Source of the DNA: Protopterus annectens
Lineage: Eukaryota; Chordata; Ceratodontiformes; Protopteridae
Reading direction: 5' to 3'
DNA: 64,000 nt
NCBI RefSeq assembly: GCF_019279795.1
Contig: NC_056749.1
Location: 577,195,549-577,259,548 of the forward strand
Below, piece by piece: positions 30,470-42,790 of this stretch. Below the pieces are notes generated by a model, which saw only the letters and a list, made by a program, of their open reading frames with translations, made no database searches and was not told the DNA's origin. The translations under genes were made by a program, and so were the position numbers. Within the stretch, counting starts at the first letter, position 1; every line of letters starts with the position of its first letter.

Positions 30470-31350
30470 TAAGTGTTTTAATGCTTGCCATTGTCGTTTC
30501 ATTAAAATACAATAACGTTTTAAACTTTTTTTTTTACATCCCTCAGTACTAACTGTTCGAATATCTCAATATGCTTCTCTAAAACTGTGGGATTAAAATT
30601 ACTCTGCATTTTTGATACAGGTTTTATAGATGGTAAATTTTGTTGTAAAGACAAATTCCAGCATTTCCTCAGGTGATGCATAAAAAAGGCACATAATGAA
30701 TCCAATGAACATTCATTATCTAATTCCCTGTTGAGACAAAACATTCCAAGCACTAATAAAAAAAAATTCAGTTTCAGCTTGTGTATCCATTTATTAGGGT
30801 CTACTAAAGTCTGCCAAAACTTAGGAACTACTACCATAGGCACAAATTTAAGTCCCCATTGTAAGACAGCAAGTTCATTCATTAGAGGTAAGATGCTACA
30901 TTTATTTGCATTGTTCTTGTGCACTTGCAGATGTTTTGACTCCATTCTCTTCAGTCTCATAGAATGCTCTTTTGTCTAATCCTGTCTAGAAGAACCCACA
31001 TTCTTAACTACTGCTGCTTTACCCTCATGAGAAGAAACTAAATATGAGGGGCAGTTTGTAGTGCAGGATTTTTCTACATCACTGGAAACGGAAGAGAGAC
31101 ATTTCCCACCTTTTTGCCACCTAGGCAGAAATTTCTCACCACTTTTTGGTTTTCCCATTTGAATGTTATTCTCAAAGTTCCCCTTAATACACTTCAGTTT
31201 TCTTACATTTACTTTTTGTGATAAGATAGCTTGCTTAGCTTTGGCAAGCTTTCTATGCAAGTCTGTCATTTTCTTGCCAAAAACTTCAGAGGGAACCAGT
31301 TTCTGCAACTCTTTGTGCAGTCTGTTAATCTCAACCGATGGTGTCATGCT
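30470..31350 (-). mobile_element. Penelope-like element 5' coding fragment, degenerate
   Basis: Two adjacent minus-strand frames: 31347-30976 (basic and coiled, LHKELQKLVP, LHRKLAKAKQAILS) and 30960-30520. The second contains VLQWGLKFVPM, WIHKLKLNFF, a spacer, FNPTVLEKHIEIFEQLVLRD. This is the order seen in the N-terminal domain of PLE proteins just before the RT (GLxFVP, KLRLKxFF, FxP, ExFxxLVxxD). The RT itself is absent. Assignment is by motif order and is moderately secure. Confidence 0.6.
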
Positions 31351-31499
31351 TGTGTTGATCTCACTGCATCAAAATACATAACCATTCATGCGAACACTGT
31401 AGTGTTGCCTGTTCCCCGCTTTAATTTCACTGTATTGGTTAAATTTAGAGGTTTGCTATCATATAGTCTACACACACAAGACATTCTTACCTTAAATGT

Positions 31500-31765
31500 T
31501 TGACTAAAATGTTGAACACGGAATGTTGAGAAAGTCAGAATGTCGCAAATACACGTCCTGTTACGAATATGACCTTTCTCGACATTCATAGAATGCAGTC
31601 CTATACTGCACAAGACGTGACATGATTTTGCAGGGGGGCAAGCCCGCCTGCACCCTCACACCCCTTGCACATTATATATTCCAACCCTGAGATCACACTA
31701 CAGAAAAGCGGTAAATTTCCTGATCCCCACTGTACTGCAATCTATAGTTACAAGATTGACCTCAT
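31500..31765. mobile_element. Small interspersed element related to the MITE in F
   Basis: The core GGCAAGCCCGCCTGCACCCT, then CCAACCCTGAGATCACACTACAG, matches 63030-63095. It is preceded by a short hairpin (AATGTTGAGAAAGTCA near 31531, inverse near 31580). The termini are not clearly defined here. Confidence 0.5.
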
Positions 31766-34744
31766 CTGTGCGAATGCACTGTGTATTCACTAAACTGGGA
31801 CTCTAACAACTGAAGGATCGGTAACACTGGTCAGCCAACAGTCATTCGAAAACCAGTGGCCGCCAAACCTTACCCTGGAATATTAAATTTAAACCAAATT
31901 TAGATATGTCTTGAGCTGCCTTTCTATAATTTGGTTAATTATTATGTTAGTAAAAGTAGCTGGTTACTTGTTTTTTTAAAGCGCTAAGATTCCATTAAAG
32001 CCTTTTATATGGATTATTTTTGCTATTTCCTTAGTTACACAAACTATACACCTTGTCTGATATTTGCATGTAAATGTATTCATAAATTTACCTAGCTATG
32101 AATTCTCATAAGTCCCAGTTTTAACTGAACTTTCCATTAAGTGGTTACCTGTTACTGAACAGTCACTTCCTATTTTTAAAATGTACTGCATGTGTTGTCC
32201 TTCCATTCAGCTTCTGTTTACTCCTCACTTATGCACCCATAATCTTAGTTCAACCAAAATAAGTGATTACCACGTTTTCTTACTTTGATCTCCTTTCTCT
32301 AATTTATCTCTGTCCTTCCATCATAAATCACTTTTCTTTCCATATTAGACACCAGAAGTTTATTCTGTAGTTTCTTCCCAGACAGCTTACTTTTTTGCCT
32401 TATATTTTTCTGTGCAACACCACTACAGAGGCTCTTTATTACTTTTGCTGGTTTGTTTCCAAAACAGTTACTATTTTAATATCTTAAATATTGTCACTGG
32501 ATACTTGCCTCTATGTTCATACATATGCTTTTGTTGTACTTTCTGGCATTTCCATGTATCATCACGCATTGAACTGGGTTTTTGCTTTTGAAATCGTCCC
32601 TTGTAGCTCAGAATGGTTAATGTATACTTTTCCATTTCCTGTTCAGTATATGTGTACAATGTTATTTTCCTTCACTGTATGTACTGCTATATGAGAAAAT
32701 AATCTACTTGCATATGTATGGGAAGGATCACTGCTGTAGAATGAATAACAAAATGTGGGAATTATGCTGCAGGCAGAGGCTTCATCACTGCCTAACGTCA
32801 GTGCTTTTGGATATCCTGCTTGTGGCTGCCCACACCTATGTCAGTGACATCAATAGAAGTCCCAGTATAAAGGGGAGAGTGTTCACACTGTCTTTAGTTC
32901 TGTGTTTTTTTTTTTTTTGCAGAAAAGACGTTAAGTTTTTGAAGTTAATATATTGGCAATATCCAGGTGGTCTGTAGAGAATTTAAGTACCAGTTTTGGG
33001 ACTGCTTTTTTCTCCTTTTTACAGAGTGACTGTATTGCTTATTGTCTTTTGAGTTTTGAGGATCTTTGACACCCATGTCATCTATAGGGAGAAACCAGCA
33101 TATGCTCGTTACTAGCAGATACAGTGAAGGATTTCCTCCTTCATTTTCTTCTGTGCCCTGTGGCTTCATATAAAGTGCCAGTTTGTAAGGTCTGTGTTAC
33201 TATAAAAACACGCTATTTTTAAGAAGAGTGTAAAACAAACCTTACATTAGGATATAGGGTGACTCTTCCCAAGTCTGAGAGAGAGTAGTCTTCTAGTAGA
33301 GAGTGTCTAAGAGGGGGGACAAAAATTGCTACAGTCATTTACAGGTAGAGCACTAATGTAATCATGTCAGCCAATTGAGAGCCTGTGGCATCTGCCCCAA
33401 CGGATGTGCTCTGACATCTCCTCCTGTAATATTACTGACTGCTGATAGCCTCTCCGCGGCTTGAGAGTAGCATATACTCTTAGTTCCACTCAATCTTATT
33501 AGAATATAGTGCTGTTACAACTATATGCCTGTGCCATGACATCTGCAGATTGCGTTTGTGTGCCATGTACTTTAAAAGTCACTCTGCTTTGATAAATATT
33601 TCATCTGTTATATACAGGAGACTACTGGCCATGGGAAGGAAACAACCTTTTCCTTTTAATAAAAGAAAGCCAACTTGCTTGAGCTGACCAAGCTGGACCT
33701 AGGTGGCTCAACTCCTGATGCATCTGTTTTTCTGACGCCTTTCTCTGCCTTCTCTGTCTTTGATTATAGATGTTTTGACAAAGAATATGTGACAGTGTAA
33801 CAGAGGATCCATGTTTCACTTCTGCCATCTCACAAATCTATTTCTGGGACATCTCATAGAGGAAGACAGAGCATCATTTGAATTTTTGTCTGACTTGGAC
33901 ACAAGTGAAAGAGAACTAGATCTACTCTACCCAAAATACATATATCTCCTGGTTTTGATATTGTTGATTGTGAGTCCATGGAAGTATTTTAAGTTGAGGC
34001 CAAAGAGCTGTCCTGCTTTGAATCCATGGGTATATCTGTTGTCTTACTGTTCTGCAAATATACAGAGATCAGTATATATTTTTCTGGTTTTATAATTTGC
34101 ACTGTGATTCCTCACATCTCTGTTGAAACTGTCTTCCCCTGCCCGCCTTACTGTAGATTTGATCTAGGACACTCCCCCAGTCCCATCTCTTTACCGCATT
34201 CTACCTAATAAACCCTTTCTGCACTTGCTTTTAGTCCTTTTTAATTTAATTACATTTTTTCAAACTGTGTGTGGACTAATATTGCTACATACTCAAGTGT
34301 GCCAGCTTGCACTGCATGTGAATTGTTTTTACTACTGTTTTTGCTACTTTTCTGAAAGAAAAAAAAAATTGTAAGCCTGTTTCCTACTTTTCCTGTACTT
34401 AGTGTTCCAGATACAGATTTGCTGTATCCAGGACTGTTTGTAAGCTTCTCAGCCCCCCAAGCCTTTCTATGTTGGAGGGAAGCCTTCTAGCTTATCAGTG
34501 GGAGTGGTAAGCATTAGGTAACCTGTCTACCGCATAAGGAGTGGTTCTGGCCCAGAATTTGTAGTTATTGGCCATTTGGGCGGTCTCCTGTCTCTCTCAA
34601 CTTTCTGATTTGAAGGCCTGCATTTGCACTTGTTTCTGTCCTGTAACTCCTGGGCCCATCTCATTTGCTCACTCAAAAAAAAATGTATCTGCTTTTACTG
34701 CATTTGTGTTTCTTCCTACTTTATTTTGCTTTTGCATCATCTTA
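31766..34744. other. Long stretch without recognised genes
   Basis: AT-rich and T-rich DNA. Short frames here (for example 33811-34095 and 34568-34911) have no domain and look accidental. Near 32790-32890 there is a GACATCAATAG and AGTATAAAGGGG block that resembles the CRE/TATA layout of DIRS left ITRs, but no matching ITR was found. Confidence 0.45.
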
Positions 34745-35542
34745 ATAGTACTCAATTGTATTTATTACTGCTTGGTGTAACTCATTCTAAGCCTTTTAGT
34801 TTAAGCACTTGGGCTTCAAACCAGTTGTTTTACATTAAGAAGGTTTGTGGTCTGCACTGTAGTGGCAGAACAGGTAGCTTGCATCCTTCTAAGTTGGAAA
34901 CTGCTGATTGAGGGCTCAGTGTATGTTATTCTAAAAGTGTATTAATTCTGGTTTAAGCACTTGGGCTTCAGGCCAGTTATTTTACATTGAGGGTTCGTGG
35001 TCTGCACTCTTGTGGGAGGAGAGGCTGGATTCTGCCCTTCTGAGCTGGGAATTTCTGGTTAAAGGCTTATAATGCCTGCATATTTGAACTGCTTCTTACT
35101 GAAATTGGTACACCTTGTTTGCTGTAGCATAGACTACATCCAGGCCTGCTGAATCTAGCTTTATTTGTATAACTTGAGCACTAATCCAGGCATTCTTTAA
35201 AGTATTCAATTGTATTTATTACTGCTTGGTAGTAACTTGATTAAAGTGTAGCTATCATTCTAAGTCTTTTGGATTAAGCACTTGGGCTTCAGACCAGTTG
35301 TTTTACATTAGGAAGGTTTGTGGCCTGCACTGTGGTGGCAGGACCGGGTAGCTTACATCCTTCTAAGTTGGGAACTGCTGATTGAGGGCTCAGTGTCCGT
35401 TATTCTAAAAGTGTTTAGTTCTGGTTTAAGCACTTGGGCTTCAGGCCATTTATTTTACATTAAGAAGGTTCATGGTCTGCACTGTTGTGGGAGGAGAGGC
35501 TGGACTCTGTCCTTCTGAGCTGGGAATTTCTGGTTAAAGGCA
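34745..35542. repeat. Nested tandem repeat
   Basis: AAGCACTTGGGCTTCA starts at 34803, 34955, 35276 and 35428. The period is 152 within each pair, and a longer block (34751-35066 and about 35203-35541) is itself duplicated with an offset of about 473 across the repeat units. Copies share TTTTACATT, GTCTGCACT and TTCTGAGCTGGGAATTTCTG. It ends where the CR1 copy begins. Confidence 0.8.
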
Positions 35543-35569
35543 CAGCACGAAGCATCAGAGACTATCCAT

Positions 35570-36466
35570 GTGCAACTAACAGTGGGTAAAACTGCCTTCC
35601 AGTTTATAGCCTGCTACAGACCACCCTCCCAAACCCAGGAATCCCACTCTGCCTTCCTGAGAACACTGGAAAATATGAAGGTCTCTCCAAACACCATTAT
35701 ATTGGGCGACTTCAACTACCCAAACATAGACTGGGAGCATTACTCTAGCTCCAACACCCTAGCCCAAAGGTTCCTAGAATTTATAAACTCAAATGCTATG
35801 GAACAACTTGTTACCACTCCCACAAGCGGGGAAAACATACTGGACCTGATCATCCCCAACATGGGGACTCTATGCTCCAGACCAGAAGTGTATCCCTCAC
35901 TGGTAAGATCAGACCATAAACTAATCTCACTGGATAGTCACATCCCGACCCCACCCCCTGCCCAGAAAACCACAGTGAAAAACTTCAAAGCAAATTTCAC
36001 ACTCCACAAAACCGAGGTGGAATCCTTCAAAGCCTCCGAGCCTGTGGAAAATATGGCCCAGACCGCAGAATCCTTTATAAACGCATTCTATGAACACCTT
36101 CAGGAATGCATGGCTCATGCAATCCCAAATAAAACCAAGACGCAATCCTCCAAAGGCAGATGTCCTGTCTTGTGGACCCCAGCCATAAGCAAGCTATACA
36201 ATAGAAGGAGGAAGCTACTACATGATAGAGCAAAATCCCAAAAAGGGAAGGCATCTCTGATCAGTATTAGCAAAAAACTACGGGCACTCACAAAATCGTC
36301 TAAGGCCAGCATCGAGAGAAAAATTGCACAGGACACTATGGATAATCACAAGGCTTTCTTTAGTTATGTTAGGAACCTGGGTGGGAATTGCCAGATATGC
36401 TCAGAATTAGTCCAAAATGACAAAAAAAAACATCGAACCCACAGACATTGCCAACATCCTAGCTGA
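35570..36466 (+). pseudogene. CR1 endonuclease C-terminal half and linker
   Basis: Apurinic-endonuclease-like domain from about its middle. Motifs: CYRPPSQTQ, ILGDFNYPNIDW (catalytic Asp/Asn), FLEFINSNAMEQLVTTPT, and SDHKLISLD with the catalytic His. A linker with SFINAFYEHLQECMAHAIPNKTK and the pre-RT segment LRALTKSSKASIERKIA follow. The N-terminal part of the endonuclease is missing because the element is truncated. The frame is lost near 36466. This enzyme nicks the target for LINE insertion. Confidence 0.88.
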
Positions 36467-36554
36467 CCGGTTCAGCGCAACCCCCCCCCCACCACCACCA
36501 CCAAAAGGACAAATATCTATCCCAACAGAGTGCTTGCCCCCCTGACATCTCAGA

Positions 36555-37915
36555 TGCTCAGGTAAGAGCCGCCCTCTCCAAAGCAAAAAACACAGCATCA
36601 ATGGGACCAGACGGTGTCCCAGGCTGCGTCCTACATGAACTCCAAGAAGAGCTAAACCCAAACATAAAACTACTGTTCAATCTCAGCCTTACTACAGGAT
36701 ATGTACCCAAAGAGTGGCGTACAGCAACAGTGGTCCCTCTCCACAAAGGTGGTGCCTCAATGGATCATGGAAACTATCGCCCCATAAGCCTGACTAGCTT
36801 GTTCAATCTCAGCCTTACTACAGGATATGTACCCAAAGAGTGGCGTACAGCAACAGTGGTCCCTCTCCACAAAGGTGGTGCCTCAATGGATCATGGAAAC
36901 TATCGCCCCATAAGCCTGACTAGCTTGGTCTGCAAGGCTATGGAAAGGATCATCATGGACCTCATAAATAAAGATATTGGGGACCTACAGACACTGGATC
37001 CTACCCATTTCGGCTTTAAGGGCAGATCCTGCCTCTTAAACCTGGTCAATTTCTTTGAAACAGTCACCAAGGCCATTGACGAGGGGAAGGTGGTCCACAC
37101 AGCCTACCTGGACCTCACAAAAGCCTTCGATACAATACCCCACTCTGGGCATTATAGATGAGCTCACCAGCTTAAATATAAACCCCTATATCACTAGATG
37201 GGTTGCAAACTGGCTCAAGGACAGAACCCACATGGTTAGAATTGCTGGAGCCATGTCAGACTCCAAACCAGTTGGCGTCCCACAAGGCTCAGTCCTGGGA
37301 CCTCTCTTGTTCGGCATATATTTCTCGGAGGTACAGGCCAACACGGAAGGATTGTGGCTGACCAAGTTCGCAGATGACTGCAAACTGGGCACCATAATCG
37401 ACTCTCCAGCCAACACAAGCATCCTCCAAAAGGGCCTCATAGAAACGGACAACTGGTGCCATGGCCTCAAGCTAAACGCCAAAAAGTGTATAGTCATTCC
37501 CTTTGACAAAAACAAAGTGCCCACAAATTACCACATAGGTGGTAATCCATTAAGTACAGAAGTAGTAATTAGGGACCTGGGGACCCAAGTTGATAACAAT
37601 CTTTCATTTGACAACCACGTGGCCAAAATGGTTAGAAAAACATTTTATGTAGCCCACCTAATCATGAAGGGATTCACATCTAGATCAGGGGACGTCATCA
37701 TGCCTCTTTACTCCTCCCTCATCAGGCCCATAATAGAGTACAATGCCCCTTTTGGGATGTACCTTACCAGACACCTGCAGCAACTGGACAGACCCCAAAA
37801 GTACCTCACCAAGAGGATCAAAGGGCTCAAACAGATGCCATATGCTGCCTGGTTAAAGAAACTCCAGCTCTACTCAGTGGCATATACTGCCTGCTCAGAG
37901 GCGATCTGTGCCTGA
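36555..37915 (+). pseudogene. CR1 reverse transcriptase with an internal duplication
   Basis: RT of the CR1 clade: MGPDGVPGCVLHEL, EWRTATVVPLHKGG, NYRPISLTSL, then LDLTKAFDTIPHSG, a frame change near 37140, and the second half with GVPQGSVLGPLLF, the catalytic FADDCKLG (37372-37387) and GLKLNAKKC. A 126-bp segment (36675-36800) is repeated without visible change at 36801-36926, inserting 42 extra residues in frame and duplicating the VPLHKGG-NYRPISLTS region. An active enzyme with this extra block is unlikely. Confidence 0.9.
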
Positions 37916-38330
37916 CGTATAAAGCCATGTCCAACCCGGAATTAATGGACATGCTGCACCTCAGAAAATCCAAATCCCATCGAGCTACACTCTAGAGAGA
38001 TTTGAACCTCAGCACTGAAATAAATAGGACATGCTGGAGGGACAGATTCATAACCCAGAGGCTCCCTTCACTCTGGAATAAAATCCCAGTCCAGGTTAGG
38101 CAGAGTCCCTCATTGACTCTCTTCAAGAGGAATCTTGATGAGTGGATGGGAGATCGTAGGTTTACCCTGGGTATCACTTCTATGTCACTGTTAGACAGAG
38201 GCACAGTATACTAACCTCGAAAAAGGGCATAGCAAAATTAATTTAAAATGGGTGGCGAAAGCCAAACACACTCTGGCTAGGCTTATAAATGCCCTAGGGC
38301 AGATAGCCTAGTATGAACCTATGAACCTAA

Positions 38331-38960
38331 AAGTTATTGTAGCTTGGACAGTTTTGACAAGGTCAATATCTTCTACTCTGTGAAGAAAATCTACTGCTTG
38401 GAAAATTCTGTTTCACTTTGAGCAAATATCAAGTAAGTAGATGTGTTAGGAATTTCTCAGTGCAGCTCTTAAGCACTACCTGTCCTCCTTGCAGACCAGA
38501 CATGAGTCTGTAAGCACACTGATGCCGATGTCATGATTGTCAGAGTTAAGGTAGGTGTCTCAGGCTCAGTCAATAGATAGCATACATGCCTAAGGAGTGA
38601 TCCCTTGCCTGTTAATGTCAAAAGTCAACTTCTAAATATCCCTTGGACAATAAATTGCTCATTAAACGTCTGCCACAGGAATGTATTCAACAAATGACAG
38701 AAAAAGGTAAAACTGTAAAACAGCTCTTCCATTTTCCAGTACTGAAATATGGTAGAAAGTTTCTTGCAAATCTGTGGCTTTTGTACCACAAGTAATCCTA
38801 CACAAAACCGCTTAAACAAAGGAAGGCATTCAAGGAAAACCAGTTGTACAATGACAATCCACCATCCAGTCAGGAAGACAACTCACAGTTATGACTATAT
38901 CTTCTCCCCTTCCCTCAGCAGCTGGCAAGTACACTATCCATTTTCAGATCTCATTGGCTT
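38331..38960. other. Unrecognised stretch, possibly Gag part of element G
   Basis: No clear protein match. Position upstream of the RT of element G suggests decayed Gag DNA, but I see no diagnostic motif. Confidence 0.3.
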
Positions 38961-39069
38961 AGTCTGACCGTGGACTTTGAGGGACTTTCTAAGCACAAGA
39001 ATACAAGAGCAAATTCAGAGTGTACTTCCTAACTCACCAGTCCAAGCTATCCTGGTAGAGCCCATTTTA

Positions 39070-40675
39070 AAAGATGAACTCACCTCAGCAACTATAAAAA
39101 GAGTATATCCACATACTCCTTTTGGGGGGGAGGGGGGGTTCTGGAAAAAAGATGGACATTGAAGGCCCATACTCGAAGATGAATTTGACGGTAAATATAA
39201 AATGGTTTGTCCTTCAGTCTTTTCTCCCTTTTTGCTTTTGTGCAAACTAGCAGTCGCACTGGACATGAAGGATGCCTACCAGCATATTCGTTTCTTGGAG
39301 TCAAAGGAAATTCTTCCACTTTGTGACAGAATTAGGGCACTTCTAGTTCACCTCCTCCTGCTTTGGGCTATCTACTGCTCTCAGGATATTTCCAGAGGAC
39401 TTGACTCGTCACCAATCTCAGCCTTTTTCTTAACCTAGATAATTGTATAATTTAGGTGAAATCCTAGGTGAGGTTGAACAAAGCCTTGACTTACTGTCCA
39501 CTGCTTCACCAGACTAAGAGAGATCCTCTATAAATTCATAGGTACTTAGGAGGCTTTTGATCCATGAGGATTTTTATAAGCCTATCCATAAGGTTTTTAG
39601 CCCTTATAAGTTTGAATAACCCAGAGATCAGTGGAACATTTTCACGTTGCCCCTACCCATTAGAGACAAGGGTTTAAACCAGTGGTGAATTTGCGGTTTC
39701 CCATTCATTTGTTCATCTAGATTGTTTGAATAGTATGAGAGATTCTTTGCTTTATGTGGAGAGGAAGACTATTCCAAAGAAGCACTATTCTCTGTAATGC
39801 TAATCTCTCCATCCATCATGTTCTTTTTATGTTGCAGAACAGAGTTAGATCTCTTGAGCAGGTGTTTATTCCCCCACTGGACTCTAACATGCAGTAGGTC
39901 TGGCAGGATAGGGTCTGTTGAGGCTCTGTACAAAAGGTGAATTGTGCCCCTGAGTAGCCTATATGACATCGAGAAGAGGGGCAAAGCTTTTATACAGCTG
40001 ACTAATTTCTGTGATTTAGTTCTTGTATTTTCTAAGTCCTGTGGGCATTTGAGCAGATATTTGGCAAGATACATGCTGAAATGGGCATTATGTTCAGTGA
40101 TGTACCTTACCCTTTTTAGTAAGCTGTGCAATGAAGAAGTACTTCAGCAGTCAACTCTCAGAGACCAATATTTTTGAGGAGCTGTCTTGGACGAACAGCT
40201 CCAGGCTGTTCTTTCAAAAGAAAAGATATTTGTACTCCATTTCTTTTCCCAGTCTGCCAGTATACATTTTGTGGCTGCAACGTCCAGCCTGAAGGCTGTA
40301 GGTTGCATGACTTCAATTCATTTGGCACTTCTGGGAGGTTACATGAGTTAACTTCATTGCTGCCTTAGGGAGTCTATGGTGCCATTGCCTACACTTCTTG
40401 TAGATGGTAATCATTCTTCTTCACCTTCCCCTCCCCATCCACAAAGATTCCCATTGGTGATTGCTACAAATGAAGGGCATTCTACAGATGATTTTTCTTG
40501 GCTTAAGGGGACAAACTCTGTAATCTTGGATACCTTTAACCAGGCTTTATAGCTCAAACTGGCAACTCGAGAATGCAGGACACTTGGAACAGCAGGGTCG
40601 AAGCCAGAAACAGTGTCTGCAATACTGACAATCAGCTGTGTACCTCTAATCTTCAAACTGGTCTTACAACCAGGA
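39070..40675 (+). pseudogene. RT-RNase H remnant of element G, left part
   Basis: KKDGH with RPILEDEFDGKYKMV (39150-39205) corresponds to the WRPILDLS region. AVALDMKDAYQHI (39252-39290) is the first catalytic Asp motif. LWAIYCSQDI follows where others have FGLSTAPRVF. After the CR1 insertion (39532-40135), AATSSLKAVGCMTS and LALLGGYM (40275-40350) correspond to the ALGYMAS region. The segment ending CTTACAACCAGG at 40673 corresponds to LLHPGPLL just before the RNase H WYINKQ motif. Dead copy. Confidence 0.65.
39532..40135 (-). mobile_element. CR1-like LINE 3' fragment inside element G
   Basis: Minus-strand CR1 end with the tail AAATTCATAGGTACTTAGG and the protein end read from 40131 to 39769 (SLLKRVRYITEHNAHFSMYLAKYL, SMSYRLLRGTIHLLYRA). 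It is more diverged than the copies at 23786 and 37877. Confidence 0.85.
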
Positions 40676-40860
40676 GATGTTCTTCGTGTTTCACTGTTGC
40701 AGTCATCACATTTGGGTTATCTGCCTGCAGATTGGTATTCAGGCTGGCTGAAGGCTGAGTCTTGGGATTTCTGCGTCTGATGCTGTCGCTTCTTCCATGA
40801 TGTCAGGTCGTCAGGGGTATAAAACATGCAGCCGACGTCATTACATCAGTCTTTCTTGCC
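40676..40860 (+). repeat. Left inverted terminal repeat of element D
   Basis: ATGTTCTTCGTGTTTCACTG and onward is the inverse of the ICR left half (50632-50660). The inner part is the inverse of 50890-51040. GGGTATAAAAC and GACGTCATT form a promoter-like block near 40816-40845. Confidence 0.87.
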
Positions 40861-40992
40861 GTGCGGTGCCCGAAGCAGAAGCAGTTCGCAAGTGCCGATC
40901 AGCAGACTTGAAATTTTCGTTTTTGAGTTTCAGACCTGAAGTCTTCTAAAAGATAAGTACCATGTTGGGGTCCTTTTTTCTTGCTGTAACCG

Positions 40993-42790
40993 ATGTCTGT
41001 TAAAAAATTAATAATGGTCTTGCCTGTGGAAAGCAGATACCTCAGAGATTTTCATTCTTACTGCATCACCTGTTTAGGCCCAGACCACGATGTCCCTCTC
41101 TGCCGGTTTTGTGCCTTGTTCAACACCCAAACTATTCGTCATCAGGCTATTTTTGTAGCTAAATACTTTCGCTCTTGATCTCCGTACTCCGAAATGGCTT
41201 TGTTAAGCCATCCGACTACCGATCGTCCGAAAAAACGTAAGGGTAAAGACAGACGGACTGCATAGGTCCAAAACTGCCAACGATGCTTCCGATAAGCTAG
41301 TCGCCAGTCTGCCAATACTCTGGCGCTTTTGCAGCCCCTGATACCAGCTTCTACTGATTCGCAGGCCTCTACTGAGACTCATTTGGAGTCCGTTATGCTG
41401 CGAGATGCTTCTTCAACTATGGAACCCACAGATGTCTCTACCTTGGATGAGTCCGGAGCCGCTGTGCAGGCACCGGCTTCTGAGCATGTATTCAAGCCTA
41501 CCGATTTTCATATTAAACAGTCATTTCAAGCCAAAAATACCGAATTCCTCAGGCCTTAAGTTCGCACTATGCCTAGGAAACTGATGACCAAAACACATTC
41601 TCAGACCCACATGCCTCAAAAACAAATGATTAAAATGGCTGAAGACCTTATTACTTTAATTGGGGGAAGCCAGCCTTCCCCCTCTAAGAGACCTAGAACC
41701 GATTTTCCTTCTGATACTGCTGATCAGGAATCTGATATCTCTGTTCTTTCTGACTACCGGGACATACCCTTATCTACCTATGAGGATTCTGATGCAGAGG
41801 ATTCCATTCCCTATGCTTCCCCTCCGGAAGACTTTTCTTTTGGTGAAACCTTGCATACACTTAGGGAGCATTTCCACTGGGAAAGCCAGGACTGTTCTCA
41901 GTCCAAAAAGAAACTCAGGGAATTTTTAAACCTGCCTCAGCACAGACTTCTAACTATCCCTGCTGTTCTGGAGATTGTAGATGTTTTCTTAGAATCCAGC
42001 CTTACCCCAGGATACTTTGCCTCCAGCTCCCAGGAAACCTGACAGGTACTGTAGAGTACCTGACTCTTTCAAGTTCCTTTTCAAGAATCCTTCTGCAGAT
42101 CCAGAGACCATTTCCCAAGGACCAAAAGGCATTAAGGCTACTACTGCTAAAAATCCTACCCCTTCTTACAGGGATTCTAGGGCTTTAGACCGATGGGGGT
42201 AAGAAGTATACACCTCTGCTACTCTGGTCATTAGGGCTTTAAATTGCCAGTTTCATATGTTAAGGTATCAGCAGCATATTATGGGGCTAATTAAACAGCA
42301 AATGATGGTGATTCCTGACTGTGCAGAACACAAAGATTTACAAGAGTTAATGCATTCTGCTGACTAAGTTGGTAAACCTACTTTGCAGTGTGATTTTGCT
42401 TTAGAATCATCTTGCAGGGCTGCTGTCACTGGGTCTGTACTTAGAAGGCATGCTTGGCTTAAGGAACAAAACTTGCCAGATCATGTAAAAGCAAAATTAC
42501 TGGATGCACCCTTAAACCAAGAGCACCTATTTGGCAATAAAGCAGTAGTAGTACTGCAAAGGATGGAGGAAAAAGCTAAATCTATGCAAACTGTTAAAGA
42601 TTTCTTACAAGTACAGCCTCCCAGATTCAGTAGGCATTGGCCTTCAAAGAACTGGTCCTTTCCAGTAAGACTTCAGTCTCAGGTTATGCACAGATCTAAG
42701 CAGTGGGGTGCTCCCATGTCCAAAGCAGGTAGTAGTAGTAAGCCACCCCCTATGGTAAAATTGCACAAAGACGTATCCTTAACTACTCCA
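40993..42790 (+). pseudogene. Gag-like ORF1 of element D, frameshifted
   Basis: The ATG at 40993 opens Met-Ser as in C. The Cys/His cluster (HSYCITCLGPDHDVPLCRFC) is split by an early one-base shift. Later pieces: VQAPASEHVFKPTDFH (41470-41515), MAEDLITLIGGSQPSP and YEDSDAEDSIPYASPPEDFSF (41635-41840), PSADPETISQGPK (42090-42127), and SVLRRHAWLKEQNLPDHVKAKLLDAP, KSMQTVKDFLQVQPPRFSRHW (42430-42650). Stops at 41176, 41557, 42040 and elsewhere. The last segment runs directly into the RT frame because the spacer has been shortened. Confidence 0.85.

Larger units (their letters stand above)
35543..38330 (+). mobile_element. CR1-like LINE, 5'-truncated
   Basis: A plus-strand non-LTR retrotransposon that starts inside the endonuclease domain and runs to the family tail ending CTATGAACCTATGAACC near 38327. 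It is close in sequence to the fragment at 23786-24241 and to the longer copy in element F. Lesions: a frameshift around 36420-36560 including a C-run, a 126-bp in-frame duplication, a shift near 37140, and stops after 37915. Copying by target-primed reverse transcription explains the truncated 5' end. Confidence 0.92.

Noticed and set aside
33811-34911. Several 60-95 codon frames that could suggest a small host gene with introns
   Set aside because: No domain, no conserved splice pattern I can trust, and T-rich low-complexity context.
34803-35542. CRISPR-like array
   Set aside because: Units are 152 bases with homologous rather than unique spacers, in a eukaryotic repeat context.
35543-38330. 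The CR1 tail as a tRNA-derived SINE
   Set aside because: No A or B box or tRNA fold seen; the tail is continuous with LINE coding sequence.
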